Source: Dehalococcoidia bacterium (GTDB lineage Bacteria; Chloroflexota; Dehalococcoidia; Dehalococcoidales; SURF-40). From it: a stretch of 41,241 nt of DNA. Made by a program: the position numbers and the translations under genes. Below are positions 18,082 through 27,888 of the stretch, one piece after another (within the stretch, counting starts at the first letter, position 1; each line of letters opens with the position of its first letter). Below the pieces are notes generated by a model. That model saw only the letters and a list, made by a program, of their open reading frames with translations, ran no database searches and was not told where the DNA came from. The stretch lies in contig QZJL01000052.1 in NCBI GenBank assembly GCA_003599745.1, forward strand, positions 1-41,241. Reading direction: 5' to 3'.

Positions 18082-19439
18082 CTTAAGCTCCTCACTTTTT
18101 CCCTGGCTTCAGCTTCCGGCAGTGCCGGTCTCGTCTCTTTCTTTTCGGATTCTTCGGCGACCTCCCAGATGGAGATTAGCGGCAGGACTTTAGCTAAAAT
18201 CACGAAAATCAGGATGAAGGCGGCAAAAGACCCAGCGGTAATTGACCACTCTACCCAGGTCGGCTGGTAAGCCCCGAACTCAAAGGGCATCAGTGGTACC
18301 TGGAGTGAGGGGATGATGATGACAAACCGCTTGAGCCACATCCCGATATTCACCAGCACGCCGGCGACCACCAGCCTGGGGATGGTCGGCCACTGGCGGA
18401 AGACGATGAGAAAGGCCGGGATGAGCATACCGCCCACCACGAACGCCCAGAACCAGGGGGCATTCGAACCGAAAAGCAGGATTTCCAGGAGGTGTTTATC
18501 CTCGACCATCAGCTTGTAGCCGGTCGTCAGGTACTCACTTACGGTCAGATAAAGGTAAAGGGCGAGCGCGGTCAGCAACAGATAGCCCAGATTTTTGAAA
18601 TGTTTTTCGGTGAGGTATTCTTCGAAATGGAAGAACCTGCGGAAGATAGCCATCACGATGATGATAGAAGCTATCCCCGAAAAAATTGCCCCGATGACGA
18701 AGTAAATACCGAAGACGGTCGAGTCCCAGCCGGGGCGCATCAGCATGGAAAAGACGAAGGAAACCACGGTGTGGACTGATATAGCGATGGGGATAATCAG
18801 GATTGCCTGGATGCTGATTGCTCGCTCCAGCCGTTTTCGCTGCCGGGGGGTGTTTTGCCAGCCGACTGCCAGTAGCGTGTAGGCCGTCCGCTTGAGGGAT
18901 GAAGCTCCCCGGCCCAGCCGGTCACGCATCAGGGCGAAGTCGGGGATGAGCGGCAGGTAAAGATAAATCAGACTGCCGGTGAGGTAGGAGGTGATGGAGA
19001 CGATGTCCCAGAGCAGGGGTGACTGGAAGCGCCCGAAGACCACGATGTGCCATACCCGGTCGGGGCGTCCCAGGTCTATAATGGGCATAAGCGCACCCAC
19101 CGATATGGCGACTACCGTAATCATCTCGGCCATGCGGGTTACCGGCGTGCGCCAGCCGGCGTGGGTGACGCGCAAAATTGCCGAGATGAGCGTTCCGGCG
19201 TGGCTGATGCCGATGAAAAAGACGAAATTCACCAGGTAGAGTCCCCACAGCACCTGGTCACGCATGCCGGTTGATACCAGGCCGTAGCGGAGCTGGACGA
19301 CAAAGGCGTAAAGCCCCCACAGGACAACCGCCAGTAGGGAAAAGACAAAAACGCGGTAGGCTGGGCTGGTACCGGCGAGTGGCCTCAGCACCGTTCGTTC
19401 CAGGCGCTCGGTATAGCTTTCGGTGCCGCCGAATCTCAT
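18078..19439 (-). CDS. NrfD/PsrC-family polysulfide reductase-type membrane subunit
   Basis: Polytopic; GLYLVNFVFFIGISHAGTLISAILRVTHAGWRTPVTRMAEMIT; PDRVWHI. Confidence 0.9.
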   Translation of the reverse strand: MRFGGTESYTERLERTVLRPLAGTSPAYRVFVFSLLAVVLWGLYAFVVQLRYGLVSTGMRDQVLWGLYLVNFVFFIGISHAGTLISAILRVTHAGWRTPVTRMAEMITVVAISVGALMPIIDLGRPDRVWHIVVFGRFQSPLLWDIVSITSYLTGSLIYLYLPLIPDFALMRDRLGRGASSLKRTAYTLLAVGWQNTPRQRKRLERAISIQAILIIPIAISVHTVVSFVFSMLMRPGWDSTVFGIYFVIGAIFSGIASIIIVMAIFRRFFHFEEYLTEKHFKNLGYLLLTALALYLYLTVSEYLTTGYKLMVEDKHLLEILLFGSNAPWFWAFVVGGMLIPAFLIVFRQWPTIPRLVVAGVLVNIGMWLKRFVIIIPSLQVPLMPFEFGAYQPTWVEWSITAGSFAAFILIFVILAKVLPLISIWEVAEESEKKETRPALPEAEAREKVRSLR

Positions 19440-20356
19440 TTAGTCGTCTCCCCCCAGGGCCATACACCGGGATGGTAGTCATACCCGGTGCCGCCGTAGC
19501 TCCACACCGGTTTAAGAAACGGGCGGGGGTCGTCGGCATGTCGGCGGAAATTCTCGCCATGACCTGGTAAATACCAGACCCGGGGCTGGGTGCCCAGCTC
19601 GTCCTTGTAGCGGTAGGCGTTGTTGGCGTCAAGGAACTTAGACAGCTGCACCACCTCCATCCCATTCGAGGCGACGTCTTCGTTAAGGTCGCCCATGTAG
19701 AGGGCTTTCATCGGGCAGCCGGATACGCAGAACGGTAGCTTGCCGTCACGCAGCATATGGGCGCAGAACATGCACTTGATGACGGTGCCCTTTACCGCCG
19801 GCACGGGGTAAAGTGGCGAATACCTGGCAAGGGCAGCCTCGGGAGGAAGCTCCGGTTCGGCCCAGTTGAAAAAGCGCCGGTGGTAGGGGCAGGCCCCCAT
19901 GCACATGCGGCAGCCGATACAACGCCGGTGGTCAATGAGGACGATACCCTCGTCGTCACGGTAAGTTGCCGCCACCGGGCAAACGTTGACGCAGGGCGGG
20001 TTCTCGCACTGGAAGCAGGGGGTGGGCATGAAGTAGCTGCCACCGCCGGACATACCCACCTCATAGACCTGAATCCACTGCTGTCCTTTAGGGACAAAAT
20101 GCCCGGCAATGCAGGCCTGGGTGCACTGCGGCGGCGCGTCAATCGTGACGCAGCCCTCGCATTTCTTTAAGTCAATCACCATGCACCAGGCACGGGTTCT
20201 GGCCTGAGCCGCATCGCCGGCAGCCCTCGGCTCTGAGGCTTGTGTCTGGCCGAACAGTCTCGGCAGGGCATACGATGAGGCGGCAATCAGTCCAACCGTA
20301 CTACCCACTCCCTTGATAAAATCACGCCTCGATAGCCCTTTTTCTTTACGCTGCAC
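19436..20356 (-). CDS. 4Fe-4S dicluster iron-sulfur subunit with Tat signal
   Basis: SRRDFIKG Tat motif; CFQCENPPCVNVCPVAATYRDDEGIVLIDHRRCIGCRMCMGACPYHRR. Confidence 0.92.
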   Translation of the reverse strand: MQRKEKGLSRRDFIKGVGSTVGLIAASSYALPRLFGQTQASEPRAAGDAAQARTRAWCMVIDLKKCEGCVTIDAPPQCTQACIAGHFVPKGQQWIQVYEVGMSGGGSYFMPTPCFQCENPPCVNVCPVAATYRDDEGIVLIDHRRCIGCRMCMGACPYHRRFFNWAEPELPPEAALARYSPLYPVPAVKGTVIKCMFCAHMLRDGKLPFCVSGCPMKALYMGDLNEDVASNGMEVVQLSKFLDANNAYRYKDELGTQPRVWYLPGHGENFRRHADDPRPFLKPVWSYGGTGYDYHPGVWPWGETTK

Positions 20357-20397
20357 TTGACTGTCCTTCCACTGAAACTGCTTTTGCCCTGTATAGC

Positions 20398-21150
20398 TTA
20401 CTTCGTTTTGTCGCCACGCAGGGCGTTTAGAATGTCCATAGTGAGCGGGATGATGGTGCTGTTCCTTTCACCGGCCATCTCCACCAGGGTCTGCAGGTAG
20501 CGGAGCTGCAGCGCCACCGGTTGTTTTGAGATGATGGATGCCGCCTCGGCCAGGGTATCCGCCGCCTGGCGCTCGCCATGGGCGTGGATTATCTTGGCGC
20601 GTTTTTCGCGCTCGGCTTCAGCCTGCCGGGCCATTGCCCGCTGCATGGCGTCGGGTAGAAGCACGTCCTTGACCTCCACCAGTGTCGCCCGCACGCCCCA
20701 CGGCTCCTCGCTCTGCTCGTCAATTATCTGCCGCAGCCGGAGGTTTATCTGGTCGCGGTGCGCCAGAAGCTCGTCCATCTCCGACTGGCCGAGGACGCTT
20801 CGCAGGGTGGTGAGCGCCAGCTGGATGATAGCCTCACGGTACTGCTCGACGTTGATGACCGCTTTCGCCGGGTCAATCGCCTGGAAATAGACGACGGCGT
20901 CCACCTTAACCGTCACGTTGTCCCGGGTGATGACCTCTTGCGGCTCCAGGACGGTGGTTACGATGCGCAGGGAAACCTTGGTCATGCGGTCAATGATGGG
21001 GATAATCAGATTGAAGCCGGGGTTTCTCACGCCGGCAAGGCGGCCAAAACGGAGCACCACGCCGCGTTCATACTGCTTGACGATTCTGATAGAAGCCGCA
21101 AGCAATGCCAGTACCACGACCACGATAAGAGTAATAAGCCAGGGATTCAT
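20398..21150 (-). CDS. SPFH-domain (stomatin/slipin) protein
   Basis: KQYERGVVLRFGRLAGVRNPGFNLIIPIID...WGVRATLVEVKDVLLPDAMQRAMARQAEAEREKRAKIIHAHGE. Confidence 0.92.
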   Translation of the reverse strand: MNPWLITLIVVVVLALLAASIRIVKQYERGVVLRFGRLAGVRNPGFNLIIPIIDRMTKVSLRIVTTVLEPQEVITRDNVTVKVDAVVYFQAIDPAKAVINVEQYREAIIQLALTTLRSVLGQSEMDELLAHRDQINLRLRQIIDEQSEEPWGVRATLVEVKDVLLPDAMQRAMARQAEAEREKRAKIIHAHGERQAADTLAEAASIISKQPVALQLRYLQTLVEMAGERNSTIIPLTMDILNALRGDKTK

Positions 21151-21241
21151 CAGTAAGCCTCCTTTTCAGGTTAGGGTCGCTTTTTCTAACTGTTTCCGTC
21201 CCGATTTTCGCCGATGGACACCGTGAGCACTGAATGTTTGG

Positions 21242-21727
21242 TTATCCCTTTAGCTCAGACGCAAAAGCACGTTCGCTCACCAGCACCTGGAAAGCGTCGT
21301 GCAGTCTGGAGTTTATGACCCGGATAAGCCCGCTGAGTATTTCGTAGCCCAGGTGGCTGTCTTCCTTCATAAGAGCCTGGAGCCGGTTGCTGTTGATGGC
21401 CAGTCCCCGGGTATTCTGCAGACAGACCGCCGTAAGAACATATGCTCCGGGCTCAATAAAAGCTGACCAGCCCGCCACTTCGTTTTTGCCCACGACATCA
21501 ACCGTTATCTTCCTAGGTGACTGCGGCGACGCGGCTGGCATCGCTATCTGTAGGGCCACCCTGCCCTCTTCAATCACCAGGAGTTCTTCCGCTCTGGCCT
21601 GCTCTTTGAAAATGGTCGTACCGGCCTCGTACAGACGGCTTTCCGCCAGGCTGGCGATTTTTCCCAACTCGGTGTTATTCAACGCAGCAAATACCGGGCA
21701 CTGTTTAAGAACATTCTTCGCGGTCAT
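21242..21727 (-). CDS. cyclic nucleotide-binding (Crp-type cNMP) domain protein, no HTH seen
   Basis: CPVFAALNNTELGKIASLAESRLYEAGTTIFKEQARAEELLVIEEGRVAL; ATG at 21727 preceded by GGAGG. Confidence 0.75.
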   Translation of the reverse strand: MTAKNVLKQCPVFAALNNTELGKIASLAESRLYEAGTTIFKEQARAEELLVIEEGRVALQIAMPAASPQSPRKITVDVVGKNEVAGWSAFIEPGAYVLTAVCLQNTRGLAINSNRLQALMKEDSHLGYEILSGLIRVINSRLHDAFQVLVSERAFASELKG

Positions 21728-22403
21728 CAATCCTCCGGACATATCCTTTGTCACCCAAACCGTACCAGAGCCGGTTCAAAATTTTGGCGGCGGACCCTAA
21801 GACCAACAACACGGCACCGGCGATGGCGATAAAGAAGCCGGGTAATGCCAGGAACAGGGTTACGATGAATATCAGGCCGAGCAGGACGGCGATGATTCCG
21901 GCCAGCATCGCTTTATCGCACAGGACGAAAATCAGGTTTTTAAGGTTCTGGCCGGGGCTTAACTGGATGCTGGCAAAGACGGGTGAATCGTAAGTTCTGG
22001 CTTTGCTGACCAGTTCCTGCAGGGTGAAGGGGATGCGTTTGCCGCCGGTTTCCCGGAAGAATAGCGGTACGAAGTCTGAACTCATGACGCCCTCACCGGG
22101 TATGGTGTCGGTATTGACCAGGACGACGCGGGTGTTGGGTATTTCCTGTGTTGCCGTTTGGGCGGTATCCAGACCGCCGATTTGCGTGAGCGGGACAGCC
22201 GCCAGCGCTACGGTGTGCGGCAGGTGGCTGTCAATGATGACCACGTCAGGGCGCAGGCTTCTGGCTAAGGCGATGGTGCCGGGGGCGTTTTCCGCCTGGC
22301 CGATAACGACTGCCTGCGGCTGTTCTTCAACCATTGCCCGCAGAAAGCGCCGGTGTTTGGCATGTCCCGATGCGAGAATTACCCGTATATTCCGTCGGCT
22401 CAC
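21705..22403 (-). CDS. receiver-like domain fused to C-terminal transmembrane helices
   Basis: IRVILASGHAKHRRFLRAMVEEQPQAVVIGQAENAPGTIALARSLRPDVVIIDSHLP, then MLAGIIAVLLGLIFIVTLFLALPGFFIAIAGAVLLVLGSA. Confidence 0.65.
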   Translation of the reverse strand: MSRRNIRVILASGHAKHRRFLRAMVEEQPQAVVIGQAENAPGTIALARSLRPDVVIIDSHLPHTVALAAVPLTQIGGLDTAQTATQEIPNTRVVLVNTDTIPGEGVMSSDFVPLFFRETGGKRIPFTLQELVSKARTYDSPVFASIQLSPGQNLKNLIFVLCDKAMLAGIIAVLLGLIFIVTLFLALPGFFIAIAGAVLLVLGSAAKILNRLWYGLGDKGYVRRIDDREECS

Positions 22404-22608
22404 GATCCTTCCAAATCAGGAACAGTCCTGTCCTAAGTGTGAGGATAACACGCCGGCTGGAGAGGTGAAATCGTGGGAACAATTGAACTTTGGTACTTGC
22501 GCAGTAAGTATTTCGCGCGCCGCTACCTGTAGGAAACCCGGTATGACCTACACGGAACTGGGTAGTCGTTTATGATGAGGAGTAGCCTGGACGCCAGCCC
22601 TAAGATGG

Positions 22609-23304
22609 TTAAGCATCCAGAGTTATGAAACCCCGCTTGATGGCGTACTTTACCAGATCGGCGCGGCGGTGCAGTCCCAGCTTGGCGATGATGTGGGCGC
22701 GGTGTGTCTGGACAGTCGCCACGCTGAGCACGAGCAGGTCGGCTATCTCCTGGTTGGTATTGCCCTGGGCGATGAGCCTCAGGATTTCCCTTTCGCGAGG
22801 GGTGAGACCGTCGTAGGTATCTCTCTCGGCGCCGGTATTGATGCGACGCACGTAGTCACTGAGCAGCTTCTTGGTCATGCTGGGATAGATGAAAACGTCG
22901 CCGTTCCAGACGGTGTAAAGGGCGTTGACCAGTTCCTGGGAAGAGCCCCCCTTGATAAAATACCCCGAGGCGCCGGCTTCGAGACTCTTGAAAAAGTAGT
23001 CGTCGCTTTCGTGCATAGTCAGTACCAGGATTTTTACATCGGGGTTCTGTCGCCTTATCTGGCCGATTGCCTCAAGACCGCTGAGGCGGGGCATGGTGAT
23101 GTCCATCAGGATGATGTCGGGCAGGAGTTGTGAGGTTATTTTAACCGCTTGTTCGCCATCAGTGGCCTCGCCTGCTACCTCAATGTCCGGTTGCCCGTCG
23201 AGCAGGGCGCGTAGCCCCTCCCGCACGATGGCGTGGTCGTCGGCTATCAAAACGCGAATCCTTCGCTTCTTTGGCGTCGGTGCCTGAAGTCTTGGTTTAC
23301 TCAT
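22609..23304 (-). CDS. NarL/LuxR-family response regulator
   Basis: RVLIADDHAIVREGLRALL; DIILMDITMPRLSG; LTPREREILRLIAQGNTNQEIADLLVLSVATVQTHRAHI. Confidence 0.95.
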   Translation of the reverse strand: MSKPRLQAPTPKKRRIRVLIADDHAIVREGLRALLDGQPDIEVAGEATDGEQAVKITSQLLPDIILMDITMPRLSGLEAIGQIRRQNPDVKILVLTMHESDDYFFKSLEAGASGYFIKGGSSQELVNALYTVWNGDVFIYPSMTKKLLSDYVRRINTGAERDTYDGLTPREREILRLIAQGNTNQEIADLLVLSVATVQTHRAHIIAKLGLHRRADLVKYAIKRGFITLDA

Positions 23305-23318
23305 TATCTCGCTCCTTG

Positions 23319-25631
23319 TTAAATTGCCCCGATGCCAGCCCGGGGCATAGTGGCGGCAGGAATTTCGACTTTGAGGCGTGTCTTTTCCCCCGGCCTAGAT
23401 TTGATGCTGAAAGTCCCTCCCAGCAGAGTCGTTCTTTCTTGAATGCCCACCAGCCCCAGCGACTCGCTTCCTGACCGGGAGCGCAGGGCGGCGCCGCCAT
23501 CGAATCCCTTGCCGTCATCTTCTATGGTGACGGTGACTCTACCTTCGCCGGCGGTCAGTTTTATGTGAACGTTTTTCGCCCCGGCATGCTTAACGATATT
23601 GTTGATGGCCTCCTGGACGATGCGGAACAGCGACGTTTCTACGACCGGGTTCAGGCGTTCGGAAAAACCCTTGCTCTCGAATTTGACCTTAATCCCGAGG
23701 TTTTCCAGATGGGTGCTGGCGTAGGTCCTGATGGCGATAACCAGTCCCAGGTCATCGAGCGCCGAGGGACGCAGGTTGAGGGTGAGGCGGCGGATTTCTT
23801 CCAGCGCCCGGACGACCAGCGACTTGGCGCTTTCCATCTTGCTCTTGAGTTTGGCCTGTTCGGGTGTGACCATATCCGCCATTGACTCGATGCTCATAAT
23901 CAGCCCGGTGAGGGTCTGGCCGAACTCGTCGTGCAGTTCCCGGGAGATGCGCTTGCGCTCATCCTCCTGAGCGGTGATAGCGCCGGACAGGAGTTGCCCC
24001 CGTAATTGTTCTTTCTGTTTTGCCTCTTCGTACAGGATAGCGTTTTCAATCGCCAGACCGATATGATAGCCAATCGAGTCTAGAAGGCGGAAGTCGTGCT
24101 CGGTAAAATAGTTGTCGCCGGAGCAGGTAACATTCATGATGCCCAGCGTGCGGTTCTTGGTCTTCAGAGGCACGGAGACGAAGCCGCTGATGTTTTGCAG
24201 TATCTCTTCGCTCAGTCTCGGGCACTGTGAGGTGTGGTTCACCATCAGCGTTTGCCGCGCTTGCCACACCTGATGGCAGGCACACCTGACGGTGGTAAGT
24301 CCCAGGTTCTGGCACCTGAAGATGTCGGTGGGGCCGGTGCAGAACATTAGTTTCATCCGGTTTTCCCCAGTGTCCCTCAGGAAAACGCAGCCGGCGGTAG
24401 CCCTGGTAACCTCCAGGACTTTGCCGAAAGCCTTTTCCAGCACATCGGTGAGGTTGAGAGACTCACTTACCGAAGCGGCAATAGTATTGAGCGCCGAAAG
24501 TTCCTCGTTGCGCGACATAAGCTCGTCCCGGGAGTAGGACAGGTCCCTTGTCATTTCATAGAAAGCGTTACCGAGCTGTCCGATTTCATCACGCCGCGCC
24601 GTCGGCCTGGCGGCGTTGAAGTCGCCGGCGGCTACTTTGGTGGCCGCCGAGGTCAGCACTTTGATTGGCCTCACGATGCTCCTGATTATCGCCCAGGCCA
24701 GGAGCAGCGTCCCCATCAGCACGATAATGCCCAGGAGGATGAGCTGTCTCTCGAGCTGACGGGTGGGAGCCAGTGCCTCCTCTTCCGATTGCCGGATGGC
24801 TATGCCCCAGGAGGCGAATGAGAGTGGGGCGAAGGCAAGCACGTCTTGGCGGCGCTGGATTTCAGACTGGGTGGTTTCGTGGCAGCGGTGGCATGTTCTT
24901 ACCGCCGCCTTGCCTTCCTTTATGAGGTCGGCGAAGCGGCCGGGGTGGTCGCTCAACTCCGAAGCCACCGGGGGCGAACCCGGCTGTGTCCTGGCGACGA
25001 CCAGCCCGTTCCCATCCACGATTTCAAGATAGCCGGTGCTGCCTACCTCGATGTCTTCGCTGAAAATGTCGGGGCTTGACTGCTCAATGTCAATCGAGCT
25101 GGCCAGCAGCCCGACGACGTTGCCGTTCTCATCGGTGATGGCAGCGGTGGCCAGCACCACCCTTTGCCCGAGCACGGGACTATTTATCAGGTTAGATATG
25201 GTGGTGGCGCCAGTCTGCAGGGTGCGGTTAGGTTCGGGGTAAGAAGCGATGTCGGTGCCGAGAATCTGGCTGTCAGATGGCTGGACACTAACCACCCGGC
25301 CACTGGCGTCGGTCAGCATAATATCGGGTACGGAAATCCGCAGGCCGGCAAACAGCCGGTGCAGTGACTCGGTCATTTCAGCAAACTCGCTCCCGGCAGG
25401 GAATTCGCGGTACTGGTTAGCCGCATTCTCGAGTTGTGAGGCCGTTTGCGTCAGCCTCTCGTCCAGGTGGTTGGCCATAATCCGGGCTATGGTAAGCCGC
25501 TGGTCAAGGGTGCGCTGGGTGCTTTCCCTCAAAGACTCCAGCCCGAGCCAGCTGAACAGACCGAGGCCGATTAACAGCCCGGCGGCAACGAGCAGGCTGA
25601 TTCTCTTTTGCAGTGACAGGTTGGTGAACAA
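23319..25631 (-). CDS. sensor histidine kinase: periplasmic sensor with CxxCH, HAMP, GAF, HisKA_3, HATPase
   Basis: TCHRCHETT (24879-24893); HAMP after second TM helix; GAF; ERKRISRELHDEFGQTLTGLIMSIE; VTIEDDGKGFDGG. Confidence 0.92.
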   Translation of the reverse strand: MFTNLSLQKRISLLVAAGLLIGLGLFSWLGLESLRESTQRTLDQRLTIARIMANHLDERLTQTASQLENAANQYREFPAGSEFAEMTESLHRLFAGLRISVPDIMLTDASGRVVSVQPSDSQILGTDIASYPEPNRTLQTGATTISNLINSPVLGQRVVLATAAITDENGNVVGLLASSIDIEQSSPDIFSEDIEVGSTGYLEIVDGNGLVVARTQPGSPPVASELSDHPGRFADLIKEGKAAVRTCHRCHETTQSEIQRRQDVLAFAPLSFASWGIAIRQSEEEALAPTRQLERQLILLGIIVLMGTLLLAWAIIRSIVRPIKVLTSAATKVAAGDFNAARPTARRDEIGQLGNAFYEMTRDLSYSRDELMSRNEELSALNTIAASVSESLNLTDVLEKAFGKVLEVTRATAGCVFLRDTGENRMKLMFCTGPTDIFRCQNLGLTTVRCACHQVWQARQTLMVNHTSQCPRLSEEILQNISGFVSVPLKTKNRTLGIMNVTCSGDNYFTEHDFRLLDSIGYHIGLAIENAILYEEAKQKEQLRGQLLSGAITAQEDERKRISRELHDEFGQTLTGLIMSIESMADMVTPEQAKLKSKMESAKSLVVRALEEIRRLTLNLRPSALDDLGLVIAIRTYASTHLENLGIKVKFESKGFSERLNPVVETSLFRIVQEAINNIVKHAGAKNVHIKLTAGEGRVTVTIEDDGKGFDGGAALRSRSGSESLGLVGIQERTTLLGGTFSIKSRPGEKTRLKVEIPAATMPRAGIGAI

Positions 25632-25653
25632 ATCAGTTATTACTACCTTAAAG

Positions 25654-26670
25654 CTAAATATCCCTGCCGACCGCCCGGGCGATGGTTCTGAGTTCTCCCA
25701 TCAGCCTGACGAAGTCCGAAGGTGTCAGCGATTGCAGCCCGTCAACCAAGGCTTCCTTGGGGTTTGGGTGGACTTCGATGAGCAGGCCATCGGCGCCGGC
25801 GGCGATGGCGGCCCTGGCGATGGCGGGCACCAGCGAGTAGTGGCCGGCGGCGTGGCTGGGGTCAACAATCACCGGCAGGTGGCTTGCCCTCTTGATGACC
25901 GGGATAGAAGAAATGTCCATTGAGAAGCGAGTTGAGGTTTCGAAGGTGCGGATGCCCCTTTCGCAGAGGATGACCCGCTGGTTGCCTTCGGCCAGAAGGT
26001 AGTCGGCGGCGGTGAGCCATTCGGTGACAGTGCAGGCGAAGCCGCGCTTCAAGATGACCGGGGACTGGCTCTTGCCCACCTCGGTCAGCAGGGTGAAGTT
26101 CTGCATATTACGCGCCCCGACTTGGAGAATATCGGCTGACCCGGCAACCAGGGCGACTTCGTGGTTATCCACCACCTCGGTGACCACCGGCATCGCGAAT
26201 TGTTTTCGGACCCTGGCCAGGAGCTTAAGACCTTCTTCTTCCAGTCCTTGGAAGCTGAATGGCGAAGTGCGCGGCTTGAAGGCGCCGCCGCGCAGGACTC
26301 TGGCCCCGGCTTTCTTCACGATTTCTGCGGCGGCCATCATCTGTTCTTCGCTCTCGACGGCGCAGGGGCCGGCCATGACCACGATTTGCTTGCCGCCGAT
26401 GGCAACGTCGCCCACTTCGACCTTGCTGTCTTCGCTCTTGAATTCCCTTGAAGCCAGCTTGTAGGGTTTCATGATACGGGTGACGCTTTCCACGCCGGGG
26501 AGCACCGCGAAAACGTCGGTGGGCAAACTGCCGGTATTGTTGCCCAGGATAGCCACCACCGCTTTGCTGGTGCCCAGATTAAGCTGAACGCTCAGGCCGA
26601 GCGATTTCGCCCGCTGCACCACGCCGTCTATCTCTTCGACGGTGGTGCCCGCCCTCATCTCAACAATCAC
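25654..26670 (-). CDS. aroF: 3-deoxy-7-phosphoheptulonate (DAHP) synthase
   Basis: GTG start; [66 protein letters not shown]. Confidence 0.93.
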   Translation of the reverse strand: MIVEMRAGTTVEEIDGVVQRAKSLGLSVQLNLGTSKAVVAILGNNTGSLPTDVFAVLPGVESVTRIMKPYKLASREFKSEDSKVEVGDVAIGGKQIVVMAGPCAVESEEQMMAAAEIVKKAGARVLRGGAFKPRTSPFSFQGLEEEGLKLLARVRKQFAMPVVTEVVDNHEVALVAGSADILQVGARNMQNFTLLTEVGKSQSPVILKRGFACTVTEWLTAADYLLAEGNQRVILCERGIRTFETSTRFSMDISSIPVIKRASHLPVIVDPSHAAGHYSLVPAIARAAIAAGADGLLIEVHPNPKEALVDGLQSLTPSDFVRLMGELRTIARAVGRDI

Positions 26671-26906
26671 TTAAAGCGCCTCCTTGCTGGTTGCCTAAGA
26701 TGATAGCGGTAAACGGCCACTTCGGTCAAGGGACTTCCAAAAAGCCTGCGAGATTTACAATTGAAAGGCAGCAGAGTCTGGCTGCGGTATGGACTTGCCA
26801 GGAAACAATAGGAGACAAGGGGTGTATACTATCAAGGGCTGCAGCGCTGACGACGCTGACTACAAACCGACGGTGCGGTCAGTCGGATACGTAAACCTAT
26901 CTTGTT

Positions 26907-27884
26907 TTACTGGTAAAGGTGGCAGGCAACGAAATGGCCGCTCCTATCTTGGTATTTCGGCACATCTTTGGAGCAGATTTCCAGACGCTCGGGGCAGCGC
27001 GGGTGGAAGCGGCAACCGGCAGGCGGGTTCAAAGGGCTGGGGATTTCGCCGGGGAGCAGCATACGTTTGCGATTGCGTTCGACAGCGGGGTCGGGGATGG
27101 GCACGGCGGATATCAGCGCCCGCGTGTAAGGGTGGAGGGGGTCGTTGTAGAGGTCGTTGCTGGAAGCCAGCTCCACCAGTTTGCCCAGGTACATTACAGC
27201 GATGCGGTCGCTGATATGCCTGACCAGGGAAAGATCGTGTGAGATGAAGAGCATAGTGAGGTTCATGCTTTCCTGCAGGTTATCCAGAAGGTTTACAATC
27301 TGAGCCTGAATGGAAACGTCGAGCGCGGATACCGGCTCGTCGCATACCAGGAATGAGGGGTTGGTCGCCAGTGACCGGGCGATGCCGATGCGCTGGCGCT
27401 GGCCGCCGCTAAACATGTGCGGGTAGCGCTGCGCCATTTCCGGCTCCAGTTCCACCATGGTCAACAGCTCGGCGACCCTGTCCTTCAGTTGCTTGCCTTT
27501 GGCGATACCATGCACGACTAGTGGCTCGCCGACGATGGACTCCACGGTGTGGCGTGGGTCCAGCGAACTATAAGGGTCCTGAAATATCGGTTGGAATTTG
27601 GGACGCATCGCCCGCAGCTGCCCCCTAGGAATATGGGCGAGGTCAACGCCGTCGAATACTACCTGCCCGTAGGTAACGTCGTGTAGCCGCAGGATGCACT
27701 TGCCGACGGTGGTTTTGCCGGAGCCGGACTCCCCCACCAGTCCCAGGGTTTCCCCCCGGCGGATGAAAAAGCTCACGTTGTCAACCGCCTTGATATCGGC
27801 AATCTTGCGCTGTATGAGGATACCCCGGGTAATCGGGAAGTATTTATAGAGGTTTTTGACCTCGACCAAGATGTTGTTCTCCAA
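26907..27884 (-). CDS. oligopeptide/dipeptide ABC transporter ATP-binding protein (DppF/OppF-like)
   Basis: [16 protein letters not shown] Walker [31 protein letters not shown]-terminal [15 protein letters not shown]. Confidence 0.93.
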   Translation of the reverse strand: MENNILVEVKNLYKYFPITRGILIQRKIADIKAVDNVSFFIRRGETLGLVGESGSGKTTVGKCILRLHDVTYGQVVFDGVDLAHIPRGQLRAMRPKFQPIFQDPYSSLDPRHTVESIVGEPLVVHGIAKGKQLKDRVAELLTMVELEPEMAQRYPHMFSGGQRQRIGIARSLATNPSFLVCDEPVSALDVSIQAQIVNLLDNLQESMNLTMLFISHDLSLVRHISDRIAVMYLGKLVELASSNDLYNDPLHPYTRALISAVPIPDPAVERNRKRMLLPGEIPSPLNPPAGCRFHPRCPERLEICSKDVPKYQDRSGHFVACHLYQ

Positions 27885-27888
27885 CTAC

